A stretch of DNA of 64,000 nt from Nocardia asteroides (GTDB lineage: Bacteria; Actinomycetota; Actinomycetes; Mycobacteriales; Mycobacteriaceae): NCBI RefSeq assembly GCF_900637185.1, contig NZ_LR134352.1, positions 6,810,001-6,874,000 on the forward strand, given 5' to 3'. Numbering within the stretch: the first letter of the stretch is position 1; each line of letters starts with the position of its first letter. This document shows, piece after piece, positions 9,647 to 18,390 of this stretch. Under the pieces are notes generated by a model. The model was not told where the DNA came from. It ran no database searches and saw nothing but the letters and a program-made list of their open reading frames with translations. Made by a program: the position numbers and the translations under genes.

Positions 9647-11299
9647 ATGTCGGCTGACGTGACCAGCGACATCACCGCGTCGGCGGCCTGGCAGGCCCTG
9701 GCAGACAATCACCGCAGCGTCGCACCCGTGCACCTGCGCCAGCTGTTCGCCGACGACCCCAAGCGCGGCAGCGAACTGACCCTGCAGGTCGCCGACCTGC
9801 ACATCGACTACAGCAAGCATCGCGTGACCCGCGAAACCCTGCGTCTGCTGGTCGAACTCGCCGAGACCGCGGGCGTGCCGGAGCGGCGCGACGCGATGTA
9901 CTCCGGCGCCCACATCAACACCTCCGAGGACCGCGCGGTCGGCCATATCGCCCTGCGGCTGCCCGACGGCGACCAGCTGTGCATCGACGGCACCGACGCC
10001 GACGCCGAGGTGCACGACGTGCTGCGCCGGATGGGCGAATTCGCCGATTCGGTGCGCTCCGGGCAGTGGCGCGGCGCGACCGGGCAGCGCATCACCGCGG
10101 TGGTGAACATCGGCATCGGCGGCTCGGATCTGGGGCCCGACATGGTGTATCGCGCGCTGCGCCACTACACCGACCCGAACATCGAGGCCAGGTTCGTCTC
10201 CAATGTCGACCCGTGCGACGTGGTCGCCAAGCTCGCCGGGCTCGACCCGGCGACCACCCTGTTCATCGTCGCCTCCAAGACCTTCTCCACCCTGGAGACC
10301 CTGACCAACGCCACCGCCGCCCGCCGCTGGCTCGTCGCCGCGCTCGGCGAGGACGCCGTCGCCAAGCATTTCGTCGCGGTGTCGACCAATGCCGAGCGGG
10401 TCGCCGAATTCGGGATCGATCCCGCGCACATGTTCGGGTTCTGGGACTGGGTCGGCGGCCGCTACTCGGTGGACTCCGCGATCGGCCTGTCGGTGATGGT
10501 GACCATCGGCAAGGAGCAGTTCGGCGAGTTCCTCGGCGGAATGCACGCCGTGGACCGGCATTTCGCCACCGCGCCGCTCGCCGAGAACGGTCCGGTCCTG
10601 CTGGCCATGCTCGGCGTCTGGTACACGAACTTCTTCGGCGCGGAATCGCGGGCGGTGCTGCCGTATTCGAACGATCTGGCCCGGTTTCCCGCCTACCTGC
10701 AGCAGCTGACCATGGAGTCCAACGGCAAGTCGGTGCGCGCCGACGGCACCCCGGTGACCACCTCCACCGGCGAGATCTTTTGGGGCGAGCCGGGAACCAA
10801 CGGCCAGCACGCCTTCTACCAGCTGCTGCACCAGGGCACCCGGCTGATCCCCGCCGATTTCCTCGGCTTCGCCCGGTCCACCGACGACCTGCCGACCCGC
10901 GACGGCACCGGCAGCATGCACGACATCCTGATGAGCAACCTGTTCGCGCAGACCAAGGTGCTGGCCTTCGGCAAGCCCGCCGAGGAGATCGCCGCCGAGG
11001 GCACCGACCCGAAGCTGGTGCCGCACAAGGTGATGCCGGGCAACCGGCCCAGCACCACCATCCTGGCGCCGGAACTCACGCCCGCCACAGTGGGTCAGCT
11101 CATCGCGCTCTACGAGCACCAGGTGTTCGTAGAGGGCGTGATCTGGGGTATCGACAGTTTCGATCAGTGGGGCGTCGAGCTGGGCAAGCAGCAGGCGCTG
11201 GCCTTGATGCCGCTGCTGAGCGAGGCGGATCGGCCCGCGGCGGACCTGGATTCCTCCACCGACGAGCTCATCGAGTGGTATCGCGCCCATCGTCGGTGA
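9647..11299 (+). CDS. pgi: Glucose-6-phosphate isomerase
   Basis: Interconverts glucose 6-phosphate and fructose 6-phosphate in glycolysis and gluconeogenesis. The 550-residue protein has the phosphosugar-binding SIS segments [15 protein letters not shown] and [13 protein letters not shown], the family motif [12 protein letters not shown], the catalytic segment [12 protein letters not shown], and the C-terminal signature [14 protein letters not shown]. The start is an ATG at 9647; a GTG four codons later is an alternative. The 3' end overlaps the convergent channel gene by 32 bp. Confidence 0.97.
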   Translation: MSADVTSDITASAAWQALADNHRSVAPVHLRQLFADDPKRGSELTLQVADLHIDYSKHRVTRETLRLLVELAETAGVPERRDAMYSGAHINTSEDRAVGHIALRLPDGDQLCIDGTDADAEVHDVLRRMGEFADSVRSGQWRGATGQRITAVVNIGIGGSDLGPDMVYRALRHYTDPNIEARFVSNVDPCDVVAKLAGLDPATTLFIVASKTFSTLETLTNATAARRWLVAALGEDAVAKHFVAVSTNAERVAEFGIDPAHMFGFWDWVGGRYSVDSAIGLSVMVTIGKEQFGEFLGGMHAVDRHFATAPLAENGPVLLAMLGVWYTNFFGAESRAVLPYSNDLARFPAYLQQLTMESNGKSVRADGTPVTTSTGEIFWGEPGTNGQHAFYQLLHQGTRLIPADFLGFARSTDDLPTRDGTGSMHDILMSNLFAQTKVLAFGKPAEEIAAEGTDPKLVPHKVMPGNRPSTTILAPELTPATVGQLIALYEHQVFVEGVIWGIDSFDQWGVELGKQQALALMPLLSEADRPAADLDSSTDELIEWYRAHRR

Positions 11300-11861
11300 T
11301 CTCGTCGCTGGCCGCGCGTTTCGCGGCCGCGCGGTCGGCGGCGGCGATGCGGGTGTTCACGCTGTTGGTCGCGATGGAGATCAGGGTGCCCAGGACGATC
11401 AGGTCGAACACGATCTGCACCATGGTGGCGATCCGGGCCGCCTGACCCACCGCGTGCACGTCGCCGTAGCCGATGGTGCCCAGGGTGACCATCGTGTAGT
11501 ACAGCGCGTCGGTGCGCGTGACCAGGCCGTCGAACTCGCCGGGTTGCAGTTGCTCGAGCCGGAAGTAGTAGAGCGAGAAGACCACACAGACGATGCACAC
11601 CACCAGCAGCACACCGTCGACCCGTCCGCCCGCCGAGGACGGCGCGTTGAGGAAGTGCTGGATCCGGCGCCAGACCAGCCAGCCGAGCCCGATGATCCCG
11701 GCGACGAAGGTGCACACCCCGAGCACCCGCCCCGGCCAGGCGTCGAGGTCGAACACGACACCGATCGGCACGCTGTAGTACAGCAGCAGCGCGCACACCG
11801 CCGCCGCCGCGTTGCGCAGCGCGTGCCCCGGCATGCTGGTCCGCCACCGTCGCGTCATCAC
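11268..11861 (-). CDS. Potassium channel family protein
   Basis: A 197-residue inner-membrane protein with about four hydrophobic segments (residues 16-36, 44-64, 82-102 and 140-165) and a pore loop with the K+ selectivity filter TIGYGD at about 128-133, inside [18 protein letters not shown]. No RCK/TrkA-N regulatory domain follows; the tail is short and charged. It resembles ion-channel-2 domain proteins. The start is GTG-ATG in tandem. Its stop lies inside the end of pgi on the other strand. Confidence 0.85.
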   Translation of the reverse strand: MMTRRWRTSMPGHALRNAAAAVCALLLYYSVPIGVVFDLDAWPGRVLGVCTFVAGIIGLGWLVWRRIQHFLNAPSSAGGRVDGVLLVVCIVCVVFSLYYFRLEQLQPGEFDGLVTRTDALYYTMVTLGTIGYGDVHAVGQAARIATMVQIVFDLIVLGTLISIATNSVNTRIAAADRAAAKRAASDEITDDGRDTTR

Positions 11862-11922
11862 TCCATGATTGCCCGTCGACGGCCCGATTCCGTGGTGTAC
11901 GCGCCGAGCGGCCGCCGACCGA

Positions 11923-12615
11923 TCAGCCCTGCCGAGTCACCCGGCCGATCCGGTACCCCGCGCCCTGTGCGGTGAGCACCGCGTCGGCGCGCGACCGGCT
12001 CGCGGCGACGAGGTCGGCGTTGCGCAGATCGCTGTCGGTGACCTTCACGCTCGCCTGCGCGGGTGTGCGGCCGCCGAGGGTGTGCCTGCGCAACAGCCGT
12101 TCGGTGAGGACCGCGCGCGGCGCGTCGAGGTACCAGCGGGCGTCGAGCAGACTCGCGACCGCGGACCAGCCGGGCGCCTCGGCCTCGGTGAGCAGCAGAT
12201 AGTTGCCTTCCACCACGACGATCTCCTCGTCGCGCACGAGCACACCCGCCGGAGTCGGTTCGTCCACGGCCCGGTCGAACAGCGGCCACGGCACCGGTTC
12301 ACCGACCCGCGACTGCCGCAGCGAGCGCAGGTCGGCGACGAACCCGGCGGCGTCGAAGGTGTCCGGTTCGCCCTTGCGCGCCAGCGCGCCCCGCGCCCGC
12401 AGGACCTCGTTGCGCAGGTGGTAACCGTCCATCGGCGCCACCACCGCGGGCCTGCCCGCCCGGGTGAGTTCCGCGCACAGCCGCTGCGCCAGCGTCGATT
12501 TGCCCGCGCCGGGCGGACCGGCGAGTCCGAGCAGATACCGCTGCCCCGGCGCGGGGGCCGCCGGTACGCGCCGGGCGAGGTCGCGCACCGGCAGGGTGCC
12601 GTCGTCCGAGGTCAC
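11923..12615 (-). CDS. Nucleoside/nucleotide kinase family protein (P-loop)
   Basis: A 230-residue P-loop kinase of the uridine kinase/pantothenate kinase-like group. Walker A is GPPGAGKST at 33-41. PMDGYHLRNEVL is the substrate-binding DGxH segment of this family, VVVEGNYLLL is the Walker B-like strand, and LLRRHTLGGRTP resembles a lid. The substrate cannot be told from sequence; fructose, panthothenate-like or nucleoside acceptors are known in relatives. It lies 13 nt upstream... in map terms beside the aidB stop, on the same strand, so it could be the last gene of a TetR-aidB-kinase operon. Confidence 0.75.
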   Translation of the reverse strand: MTSDDGTLPVRDLARRVPAAPAPGQRYLLGLAGPPGAGKSTLAQRLCAELTRAGRPAVVAPMDGYHLRNEVLRARGALARKGEPDTFDAAGFVADLRSLRQSRVGEPVPWPLFDRAVDEPTPAGVLVRDEEIVVVEGNYLLLTEAEAPGWSAVASLLDARWYLDAPRAVLTERLLRRHTLGGRTPAQASVKVTDSDLRNADLVAASRSRADAVLTAQGAGYRIGRVTRQG

Positions 12616-12628
12616 CGGATCAACCTAC

Positions 12629-14257
12629 TCAGTCCAGGTCGACGAAGGCCCGCTCGATGACGGCGCCGGTGTTCGCGCCGACGGGCAGGGTGCCGAAGGC
12701 GATGCCCCAGTCGCCGCCGAGCCGGGTGGCGCAGAACGCGTCCGCGACCGCCGGATGACCGTGCCGCACCAGCTGGGCGCCCTGCAGCACCAGTGCCATC
12801 AGTTCCACCACGCGGCGGGCGCGGTATTCGATGTCGGACAGGTCGGTGAGTTCCTTGCCGACGCGGTCGATCGCGTCGTCGAGGCGCGGATCGGCACCGC
12901 GCGCCAGGCCGACCTCGGCGAAGTACGCCTCGACGGTCTCGGGCTGACGGCCCATGGCGCGCAACGCGTCCAGCGCGGCCACATTGCCCGAGCCCTCCCA
13001 GATCGACATGAGCGGCGCCTCCCGGTACAGCCGCGGCATGCCGGATTCCTCGGCATAGCCGTTGCCGCCCAGGCATTCCAGCGCCTCGGCCGCGTGCGCG
13101 GGCGCGCGCTTGCACACCCAGTACTTGGTGATGGCCAGCGCGATGCGGCGCAGCGCGGCCTCGGCCGGGTCGCTGCCGGCGCGGTCGGTGGCGCCGGCCA
13201 GCCGCATCATCACCGTGGTCGCGGCATCGGATTCGACGACCAGGTCGGCGAGCACATTGCGCATGGCGGGCTGATCGATCAGCTTGGCGCCGAACGCTTC
13301 CCGGTGCCTGGCGTGGTGCACGGCGGCGACCGCGCCCATCCGCATGCCGGTGGCCGAGCCGATCACGCAGTCGAGGCGGGTCATGTTGACCATCTCGATG
13401 ATGGTCTTCACGCCCGCGCCCTCGGCGCCGACGAGCCAGCCGGTGGCGTTCTCGTACTCGATCTCCGAGGACGCGTTGGACTTGTTGCCCAGCTTGTCCT
13501 TGAGCCGCTGGATGCGGATCGGGTTGCGGGTGCCGTCGGGCAGCACGCGCGGCAGCAGGAAGCACGACAACCCGCCCGGCGCCTGGGCCAGGGTGAGGAA
13601 CATGTCCGACATGGGCGCGGAGGTGAACCACTTGTGCCCGACGATCCGGTAGGACCCGTCCGGCTGCGGCGCCGCGGTGGTGGTGTTGGCCCGCACGTCG
13701 GAGCCACCCTGCTTCTCCGTCATCGACATGCCCGCGATGAGCCCCGACTTGGTCGACGGCTCGCGGAGGCCGAAATCGTAGCTGCGCGAACCGAGCAGCG
13801 GCTCGTAGCGCGCGGCCAGTTCCGGGTTGTGGCGCAGGGCGGGCACCACTGCGTAGGTCATCGAGATCGGGCACATGTGGCCCGCGTCGGCGGCGCCCCA
13901 GGTGTAGAACTTGGCGGCGCGGGCGGTGTGCGCGCCCGGCCGGTCGTCGAGCCAGGGCGAGCCGTGCAGGCCGTGGGCGACGGCGACCGACATCAGGTCG
14001 TGCCAGTGCGGGTGGAACTCCACCTCGTCGACGCGGTGACCCCAGCGGTCGTGGGTGTGCAGGACCGGCGGGTACTCGTTGGCGAGCCTGCCCCACTCCT
14101 GCGCGGCGACATCGCCGGCGAGCCTGCCGAGTTCGCGCACCTCGGCCTCGGCCCAGCCCGCGCCCTCGCGGTGCAGGCCTTCGAGCAGCGCGGGGTTGCG
14201 CGCGGCGTCGAAGGGCACCAGCGGGGGAACCTGGTTGAAGACTTCATGGGTCGGCAT
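12629..14257 (-). CDS. aidB: AidB-like acyl-CoA dehydrogenase family protein
   Basis: A 542-residue flavoprotein that aligns along its length with E. coli AidB (541 residues), the acyl-CoA-dehydrogenase relative induced by DNA alkylation. Shared segments include the start (THEVFNQVPPL), REGAGW, FHPHWHDLM, GMSMTEKQGGSDVRANTT, LSCFLLPR, RLKDKLGNKSNASSE and EAPLMSIWEGSGN. In E. coli AidB binds FAD and DNA; whether this one does is inference. A TetR gene lies 17 nt upstream on the same strand, so control here is likely TetR-based rather than by Ada. Confidence 0.88.
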   Translation of the reverse strand: MPTHEVFNQVPPLVPFDAARNPALLEGLHREGAGWAEAEVRELGRLAGDVAAQEWGRLANEYPPVLHTHDRWGHRVDEVEFHPHWHDLMSVAVAHGLHGSPWLDDRPGAHTARAAKFYTWGAADAGHMCPISMTYAVVPALRHNPELAARYEPLLGSRSYDFGLREPSTKSGLIAGMSMTEKQGGSDVRANTTTAAPQPDGSYRIVGHKWFTSAPMSDMFLTLAQAPGGLSCFLLPRVLPDGTRNPIRIQRLKDKLGNKSNASSEIEYENATGWLVGAEGAGVKTIIEMVNMTRLDCVIGSATGMRMGAVAAVHHARHREAFGAKLIDQPAMRNVLADLVVESDAATTVMMRLAGATDRAGSDPAEAALRRIALAITKYWVCKRAPAHAAEALECLGGNGYAEESGMPRLYREAPLMSIWEGSGNVAALDALRAMGRQPETVEAYFAEVGLARGADPRLDDAIDRVGKELTDLSDIEYRARRVVELMALVLQGAQLVRHGHPAVADAFCATRLGGDWGIAFGTLPVGANTGAVIERAFVDLD

Positions 14258-14274
14258 GGCCGGAACTCCTTCGA

Positions 14275-14880
14275 CTACAGCGATTCCGGGCGCGCGCCCA
14301 GCGCGCGCACGGCGAAAGCAACCAATTCGGGGATGACGGTCTCGGCGGGCGGCGCGGCCGCCAGCGGGCCGACGAGCACCTCGCCGATCGCGCCGACGAG
14401 GGCGGCGGCGCTCATCGCCGCGTCCTGCGCGGGCACCGAGCCCGTGGTGACGCCGTGCACGATCGCGGACTCGAACGCGGCGGCGAAGGCACGGCGGAAT
14501 TCCAGGCGTTGCGCGTCGACGGCGGCGTCCACCGGTTCGGCGAGCAGCACGTAGGCCAGCTTCGGATTCTTGAGGGCGCGGCCCGCGAAGGTCTCCACCG
14601 CCGCGCTCACCCGTTGCAGCGCGTCGCCCTCGGCCACGGCGGCGCGCACGGCCTCGACCTCGCGCGCGACGACGGTCTCGAACACCGCGGCGACCAGCGC
14701 GGCCTTGTTCTCGACCTGTTTGTAGACCGTGCCGGTGGCCACCCCCGCCTCGGCGGCGACGGCGGCCATGGACAGGCCGGCGAAGCCGTCACGGGAGAGC
14801 ACCCGGGTGGCGCCCTGCACGATCAGCGCCCGTTGCGCGTCGAGCCGGGCCTGCACGGCCGGGGTTCTGCGGTACACCAT
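14275..14880 (-). CDS. TetR family transcriptional regulator
   Basis: A 201-residue regulator with the TetR DNA-binding helix-turn-helix in the first 60 residues (LSRDGFAGLSMAAVAAEAGVATGTVYKQVENKAALVAAVF) and a divergent ligand-binding C-terminus. First gene of a probable operon with aidB (17-nt gap) and divergent from an enoyl-CoA hydratase gene. A palindrome 10 bp before its start probably serves as its operator and would cover both directions. Confidence 0.88.
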   Translation of the reverse strand: MVYRRTPAVQARLDAQRALIVQGATRVLSRDGFAGLSMAAVAAEAGVATGTVYKQVENKAALVAAVFETVVAREVEAVRAAVAEGDALQRVSAAVETFAGRALKNPKLAYVLLAEPVDAAVDAQRLEFRRAFAAAFESAIVHGVTTGSVPAQDAAMSAAALVGAIGEVLVGPLAAAPPAETVIPELVAFAVRALGARPESL

Positions 14881-14889
14881 GCCAAGAAG

Positions 14890-14904
14890 TGAACCACTGA
14901 TTCA
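14890..14904. promoter_or_regulatory. Palindromic operator between TetR/aidB and enoyl-CoA hydratase
   Basis: TGAACCACTGATTCA is a 15-bp imperfect palindrome in which six of seven base pairs match. It lies in the 64-bp divergent gap, 10 bp before the TetR start. Confidence 0.45.
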
Positions 14905-14944
14905 TTACTTCACGCAAGGGGTGGATCGGCCGTATGGTCGAGTG

Positions 14945-15712
14945 ATGTCCGTACGCGTCGAACACGCAGGCCCGGTCACCACGGTGATCCTGGACCGGCC
15001 CCACGCCCGCAACGCCGTCGACGGGCCCACCGCCCGCGCGCTGACCGAGGCCTTCCGCGCCTTCGACGCCGACCCGACAGCCTCGGTCGCGGTGCTGTGG
15101 GGCGAGCACGGCACCTTCTGCGCGGGCGCCGACCTCAAATCGCTCGGCACCGAGACCGGCAACCAGGCCACCGTCGACGGTGACGGCCCGATGGGACCGA
15201 CCCGGCTGCGCCTGTCCAAGCCGGTGATCGCGGCAGTCTCCGGCTACGCCGTGGCGGGCGGACTGGAACTCGCGCTGTGGTGTGACCTGCGGATCGCCGA
15301 ACAGGACGCCACCTTCGGCGTCTTCTGCCGCCGCTGGGGCGTGCCGCTCATCGACGGCGGCACCGTGCGGCTGCCGCGCATCGTCGGCGAGGGCAGGGCG
15401 CTGGACATGATCCTCACCGGTCGCGCGGTGAGCGCGCCCGAGGCGCTGCAGATGGGACTGGTCACCCGGGTCGTCCCGACCGGTGACGCCCGCCGCGTCG
15501 CCGAGGAACTGGCCGGTCAGCTGGCCGCGCTCCCCCAGACCTGCCTGCGTTCGGACCGCGCCGCGCTCTACGAGGCGCAGGGCCGTCCCGAGGAGGAGGC
15601 CATGCGCATCGAGTTCCGGCACGGACTGGACGCGCTCACCGGCGGCGCGCTCGAGGGCGCCGCTCGCTTCGCCGCGGGCGCGGGCAGGCACGGGAGCACC
15701 GACCACCGGTGA
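14945..15712 (+). CDS. Enoyl-CoA hydratase/isomerase family protein
   Basis: A 255-residue crotonase-fold protein. The oxyanion-hole segments are visible (GTFCAGADLKSL and SGYAVAGGLELALWCDLRIA), followed by FGVFCRRWGVPLIDGGTVRLPRIVG, typical of the enoyl-CoA hydratase EchA group. In the position of the second catalytic glutamate it has GVPLIDGG rather than a clear glutamate, so hydratase activity is not certain; isomerase or hydrolase action is possible. The ATG at 14945 fits the family; a GTG one codon earlier is an alternative. Its TGA overlaps the GTG of the next gene. Confidence 0.87.
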   Translation: MSVRVEHAGPVTTVILDRPHARNAVDGPTARALTEAFRAFDADPTASVAVLWGEHGTFCAGADLKSLGTETGNQATVDGDGPMGPTRLRLSKPVIAAVSGYAVAGGLELALWCDLRIAEQDATFGVFCRRWGVPLIDGGTVRLPRIVGEGRALDMILTGRAVSAPEALQMGLVTRVVPTGDARRVAEELAGQLAALPQTCLRSDRAALYEAQGRPEEEAMRIEFRHGLDALTGGALEGAARFAAGAGRHGSTDHR

Positions 15713-16947
15713 CCGACCGGCTCACCGTCGTCGACGAGATCTTCCTGCGGACCCACCGTGGGATGGGCACCCCGATCGCGCTGCAAGGATTGTGGCGGAT
15801 CGACGAGGCGATGGAACCCGCGCTGCTGCAAGCGATCCACGATCGCCTGCGGGTCGGCAGCCTGGGCAGACGGGTGGTGCGCGCCCGTGTCCCCGGCGCG
15901 CGACGCGGCTGGCGGCCCACCGTCTCGGCGCATCCACTGGTCATCGCGGGCACACCGCTGTCCGAAGACGCGATCCTGCCGTGGGCCGATACCCTCGGCG
16001 CCGATCTGGACCCGGAGTTCGGCCCCGGCTGGCGCCTGTCCGCGGCGCCACTGCGCGATGGCGGAACCGTTGTCGCCCTGACCTGTTCGCACGCGCTCGC
16101 CGACGCGCGCGGCCTGATCCACGCTGTCGCCGTCGCCCTCGACGAACTCGACCGGCACCAGTGCGCGATTCCGCCGTCCGAAACCGGCCGTCCCACTTCG
16201 CCATCCGACTGGGCCGATGCCCTGTCCCAGTGGTCGATCGTCCTCGGCGAAACCGCACGCGCCTTGCGTCGCGGCATTCCCCGGCCGCCCGCGACCACCG
16301 TTCCCGACAACGCAGCCGATCGCGCGGTGCACAGCATCCTGCTGGCTTTCGACGCGATCGCGTGGGATTCCGCCGCGGCCGCCGCCGGTGGCACCCCGAA
16401 CAGCCTGTTCATCCACCTGGTCGCGAATATCCTGTGGGAGAGCGGCTTCCAGCCCCCGATCATCGAGGCGAGCCTGCCCGTCGACACCCGCGACGAACCC
16501 CGCGTCGACAACGACCTCGCCGTCACCGACATCGCCATCGACCGCACCGACACTCCGGCGACGATCCGCGACAAAGCCCGCATCGCCTATCAGCGCCGCA
16601 TGTCGAGCCCGGCGGGCCTGCCGGAAGAGATCCTCCAGGTCATCCCGGACCGCTGGGCCTACTCACTGAGCAAGGGCGCGGGCGAGCGAGACATCCTGTG
16701 CTCCAACATCGGAACCCTCCCCGAGTCCCTGCGCACCGTCGGCCCACACCACTGCGACCGGGTCGCGGCCCGCGCGATCCACCCCGGACTCACCGAGTTC
16801 CCGCGCACCCGGCTGTCGGGGTACCTGTCCCTGCTCACCGACCGCTACACGCTGGCCCTGGTGAGCCTCGAGCGCGATCGCGAAACCCTGCTCACCGCGA
16901 CCGATCGCGTCTGCTCGACCGCCGGACTACGCGCGCAGGCGTGGTGA
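15709..16947 (+). CDS. Condensation/acyltransferase-fold protein of unknown function
   Basis: A 412-residue protein with the CoA-dependent acyltransferase (NRPS condensation, WS/DGAT-like) fold pattern. The motif CSHALADARG at about 124-133 replaces the usual HHxxxDG: the histidine and aspartate are kept and the glycine is displaced. A later SNIGTLPESL resembles the second structural motif of these proteins. It is translationally coupled to the enoyl-CoA hydratase (GTGA overlap), suggesting joint action on an acyl-CoA. Substrates are unknown; a wax-ester/triacylglycerol-type or polyketide-associated acyltransferase is possible. Confidence 0.6.
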   Translation: MTDRLTVVDEIFLRTHRGMGTPIALQGLWRIDEAMEPALLQAIHDRLRVGSLGRRVVRARVPGARRGWRPTVSAHPLVIAGTPLSEDAILPWADTLGADLDPEFGPGWRLSAAPLRDGGTVVALTCSHALADARGLIHAVAVALDELDRHQCAIPPSETGRPTSPSDWADALSQWSIVLGETARALRRGIPRPPATTVPDNAADRAVHSILLAFDAIAWDSAAAAAGGTPNSLFIHLVANILWESGFQPPIIEASLPVDTRDEPRVDNDLAVTDIAIDRTDTPATIRDKARIAYQRRMSSPAGLPEEILQVIPDRWAYSLSKGAGERDILCSNIGTLPESLRTVGPHHCDRVAARAIHPGLTEFPRTRLSGYLSLLTDRYTLALVSLERDRETLLTATDRVCSTAGLRAQAW

Positions 16948-16958
16948 TCGACGACTGA

Positions 16959-17660
16959 TCAGGCTGCCGTCATGCCGATGAGCAGCGCCCGCAACCCCCA
17001 GACGAACTGATCCACCGAGTTCCAGGCGGCGATCTCGTCCAGATGCGCGGCGGTGCGCGGCCAGCGGGTGGCGTCCAGCTCGTCGAGGGCCGCCCTGCGC
17101 TGGGCGATGCGCTCGGATTCCGGTGGCAGCGGCGGCTTTCCGTCGGTCTCGGCCACCTCCAGCGCGATCGCGCCCAGCACCTGCACGATCACCGCGTACA
17201 CGCCGTGCGCGCGGGCGGGCGCGGGGAGACCGCCGCGAGCCAGGCAGCCGAACATCGCCTCGCCGACATCGCGCGCGGCCGGGCCGTCCATCGAGCCCGA
17301 CATCATCAGCGTCGCGACCGCCGGATGGGCCAGCAACTGCTCGCGCAGGCCGAGCGCGAACTGGATGACCGCCGCGGTCCACTCCACGCCGGGATCGGAC
17401 AGCGGACCCAGCGGTACCGCCGACAGCACCCGCTCGATCACCGCGCGTTCCAGATCGGCCCGGCTGGCGACGTAGGTGTACACCGCGTTGGGGTTCACCC
17501 CGAGCCGGGCGGCCACCGCGCGGATCGAGAGCGCGCTGGGCCCGCCTTCGTCGAGCAGCTCGAGCGCGGTGTCCACGACCTGCTGCTCGGTGAACGACCG
17601 CCGCGTCGGCCGCGGCGCACCGGCCGGCGCGCGCCGAGGTGTTGACTTCCCGTCCGCCAT
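16959..17660 (-). CDS. TetR family transcriptional regulator
   Basis: A 233-residue regulator. The N-terminal helix-turn-helix reads FTEQQVVDTALELL then LSIRAVAARLGVNPNAVYTYVASRADL. The C-terminal half resembles the TetR_C tetracycline-repressor-like domain. The start MADGKSTPRRAP is chosen because upstream codons would run through two tandem palindromes that look like its operators. It is divergent from a small membrane protein gene, its most likely target. Confidence 0.88.
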   Translation of the reverse strand: MADGKSTPRRAPAGAPRPTRRSFTEQQVVDTALELLDEGGPSALSIRAVAARLGVNPNAVYTYVASRADLERAVIERVLSAVPLGPLSDPGVEWTAAVIQFALGLREQLLAHPAVATLMMSGSMDGPAARDVGEAMFGCLARGGLPAPARAHGVYAVIVQVLGAIALEVAETDGKPPLPPESERIAQRRAALDELDATRWPRTAAHLDEIAAWNSVDQFVWGLRALLIGMTAA

Positions 17661-17668
17661 GCGTTGGA

Positions 17669-17702
17669 CTGTACTCCGTACAGCTACCTGTACCCCGTAC
17701 AG
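17669..17702. promoter_or_regulatory. Two tandem TetR-type operators
   Basis: CTGTACTCCGTACAG (17669-17683) and CTGTACCCCGTACAG (17688-17702): two perfect 6-bp inverted repeats with 3-bp centres, identical except one centre base, spaced 19 bp centre to centre. They fill the 58-bp gap between the TetR gene and the divergent membrane protein gene. Confidence 0.8.
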
Positions 17703-17718
17703 CCAGAACGGATATCTC

Positions 17719-18390
17719 ATGCGTACCAAGCCCTGGCCCGCCATCACGCTGCTGATCTGCGCCCCGATCCTGATGAACCTGGCCTTCACCGGCCTGGGTG
17801 TGTCGTTCGACTACCCCGACGTCCTGCAATCCCCCGCTGCCGACGTGCTCGCGCGGTTCCGCGCGCACCAGTCCACCGTCGTAGCGCTGTTCACCCTGCT
17901 CGCCGTCGCGGCCTGCGCGTTCGGTCCGCTCGCGGTGCTCGTCGGCCGGTTCGACGACTCGGCCACCATGCGCTGGGCCGTGCGGGCGGGCATCGCCGCC
18001 GCCGTCGTGCAGGCGGTCGGGCTGCTGCGCTGGCCACTGCTGGTCCCCGGGCTGGCGGCCGACGGCACGCCGGAATCCCTCGACACCTTCGCGACGCTCA
18101 ACACCGTGCTGGGCACTCTCGTCGGCGAAACGCTCGGCTATGCCCTCACCGCGGCATGGACGGCGCTGGTCGTCACCGCGCTGCGCGACCGGGTGCCCGG
18201 CTGGTTCGCCTGGCTCGGCTATGTCAGCGCCGCGGCCATCGCCGTCGGCGTGCTCGCTCCGATCGCCGAGCAGGCCGGACTGGTCAATTTCGTCGGCTAC
18301 CTGCTGTGGAGCTGCTGGCTCCTGGCCTTCGCCGTGCTGCTGGCCCGTCAGGGCGTGATGCCGAGACGGGTTGCCAGCCAGGGCAGTTGA
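17719..18390 (+). CDS. Small multi-pass membrane protein
   Basis: A 223-residue protein with about six hydrophobic segments, beginning MRTKPWPAITLLICAPILMNLAF. The pattern resembles DUF4386-type membrane proteins of actinobacteria, whose function is unknown. The ATG at 17719 starts 17 bp after the second of two TetR-type operators, so expression is probably repressed by the neighbouring TetR. The 3' end overlaps the convergent esterase gene by 43 bp. Confidence 0.7.
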   Translation: MRTKPWPAITLLICAPILMNLAFTGLGVSFDYPDVLQSPAADVLARFRAHQSTVVALFTLLAVAACAFGPLAVLVGRFDDSATMRWAVRAGIAAAVVQAVGLLRWPLLVPGLAADGTPESLDTFATLNTVLGTLVGETLGYALTAAWTALVVTALRDRVPGWFAWLGYVSAAAIAVGVLAPIAEQAGLVNFVGYLLWSCWLLAFAVLLARQGVMPRRVASQGS

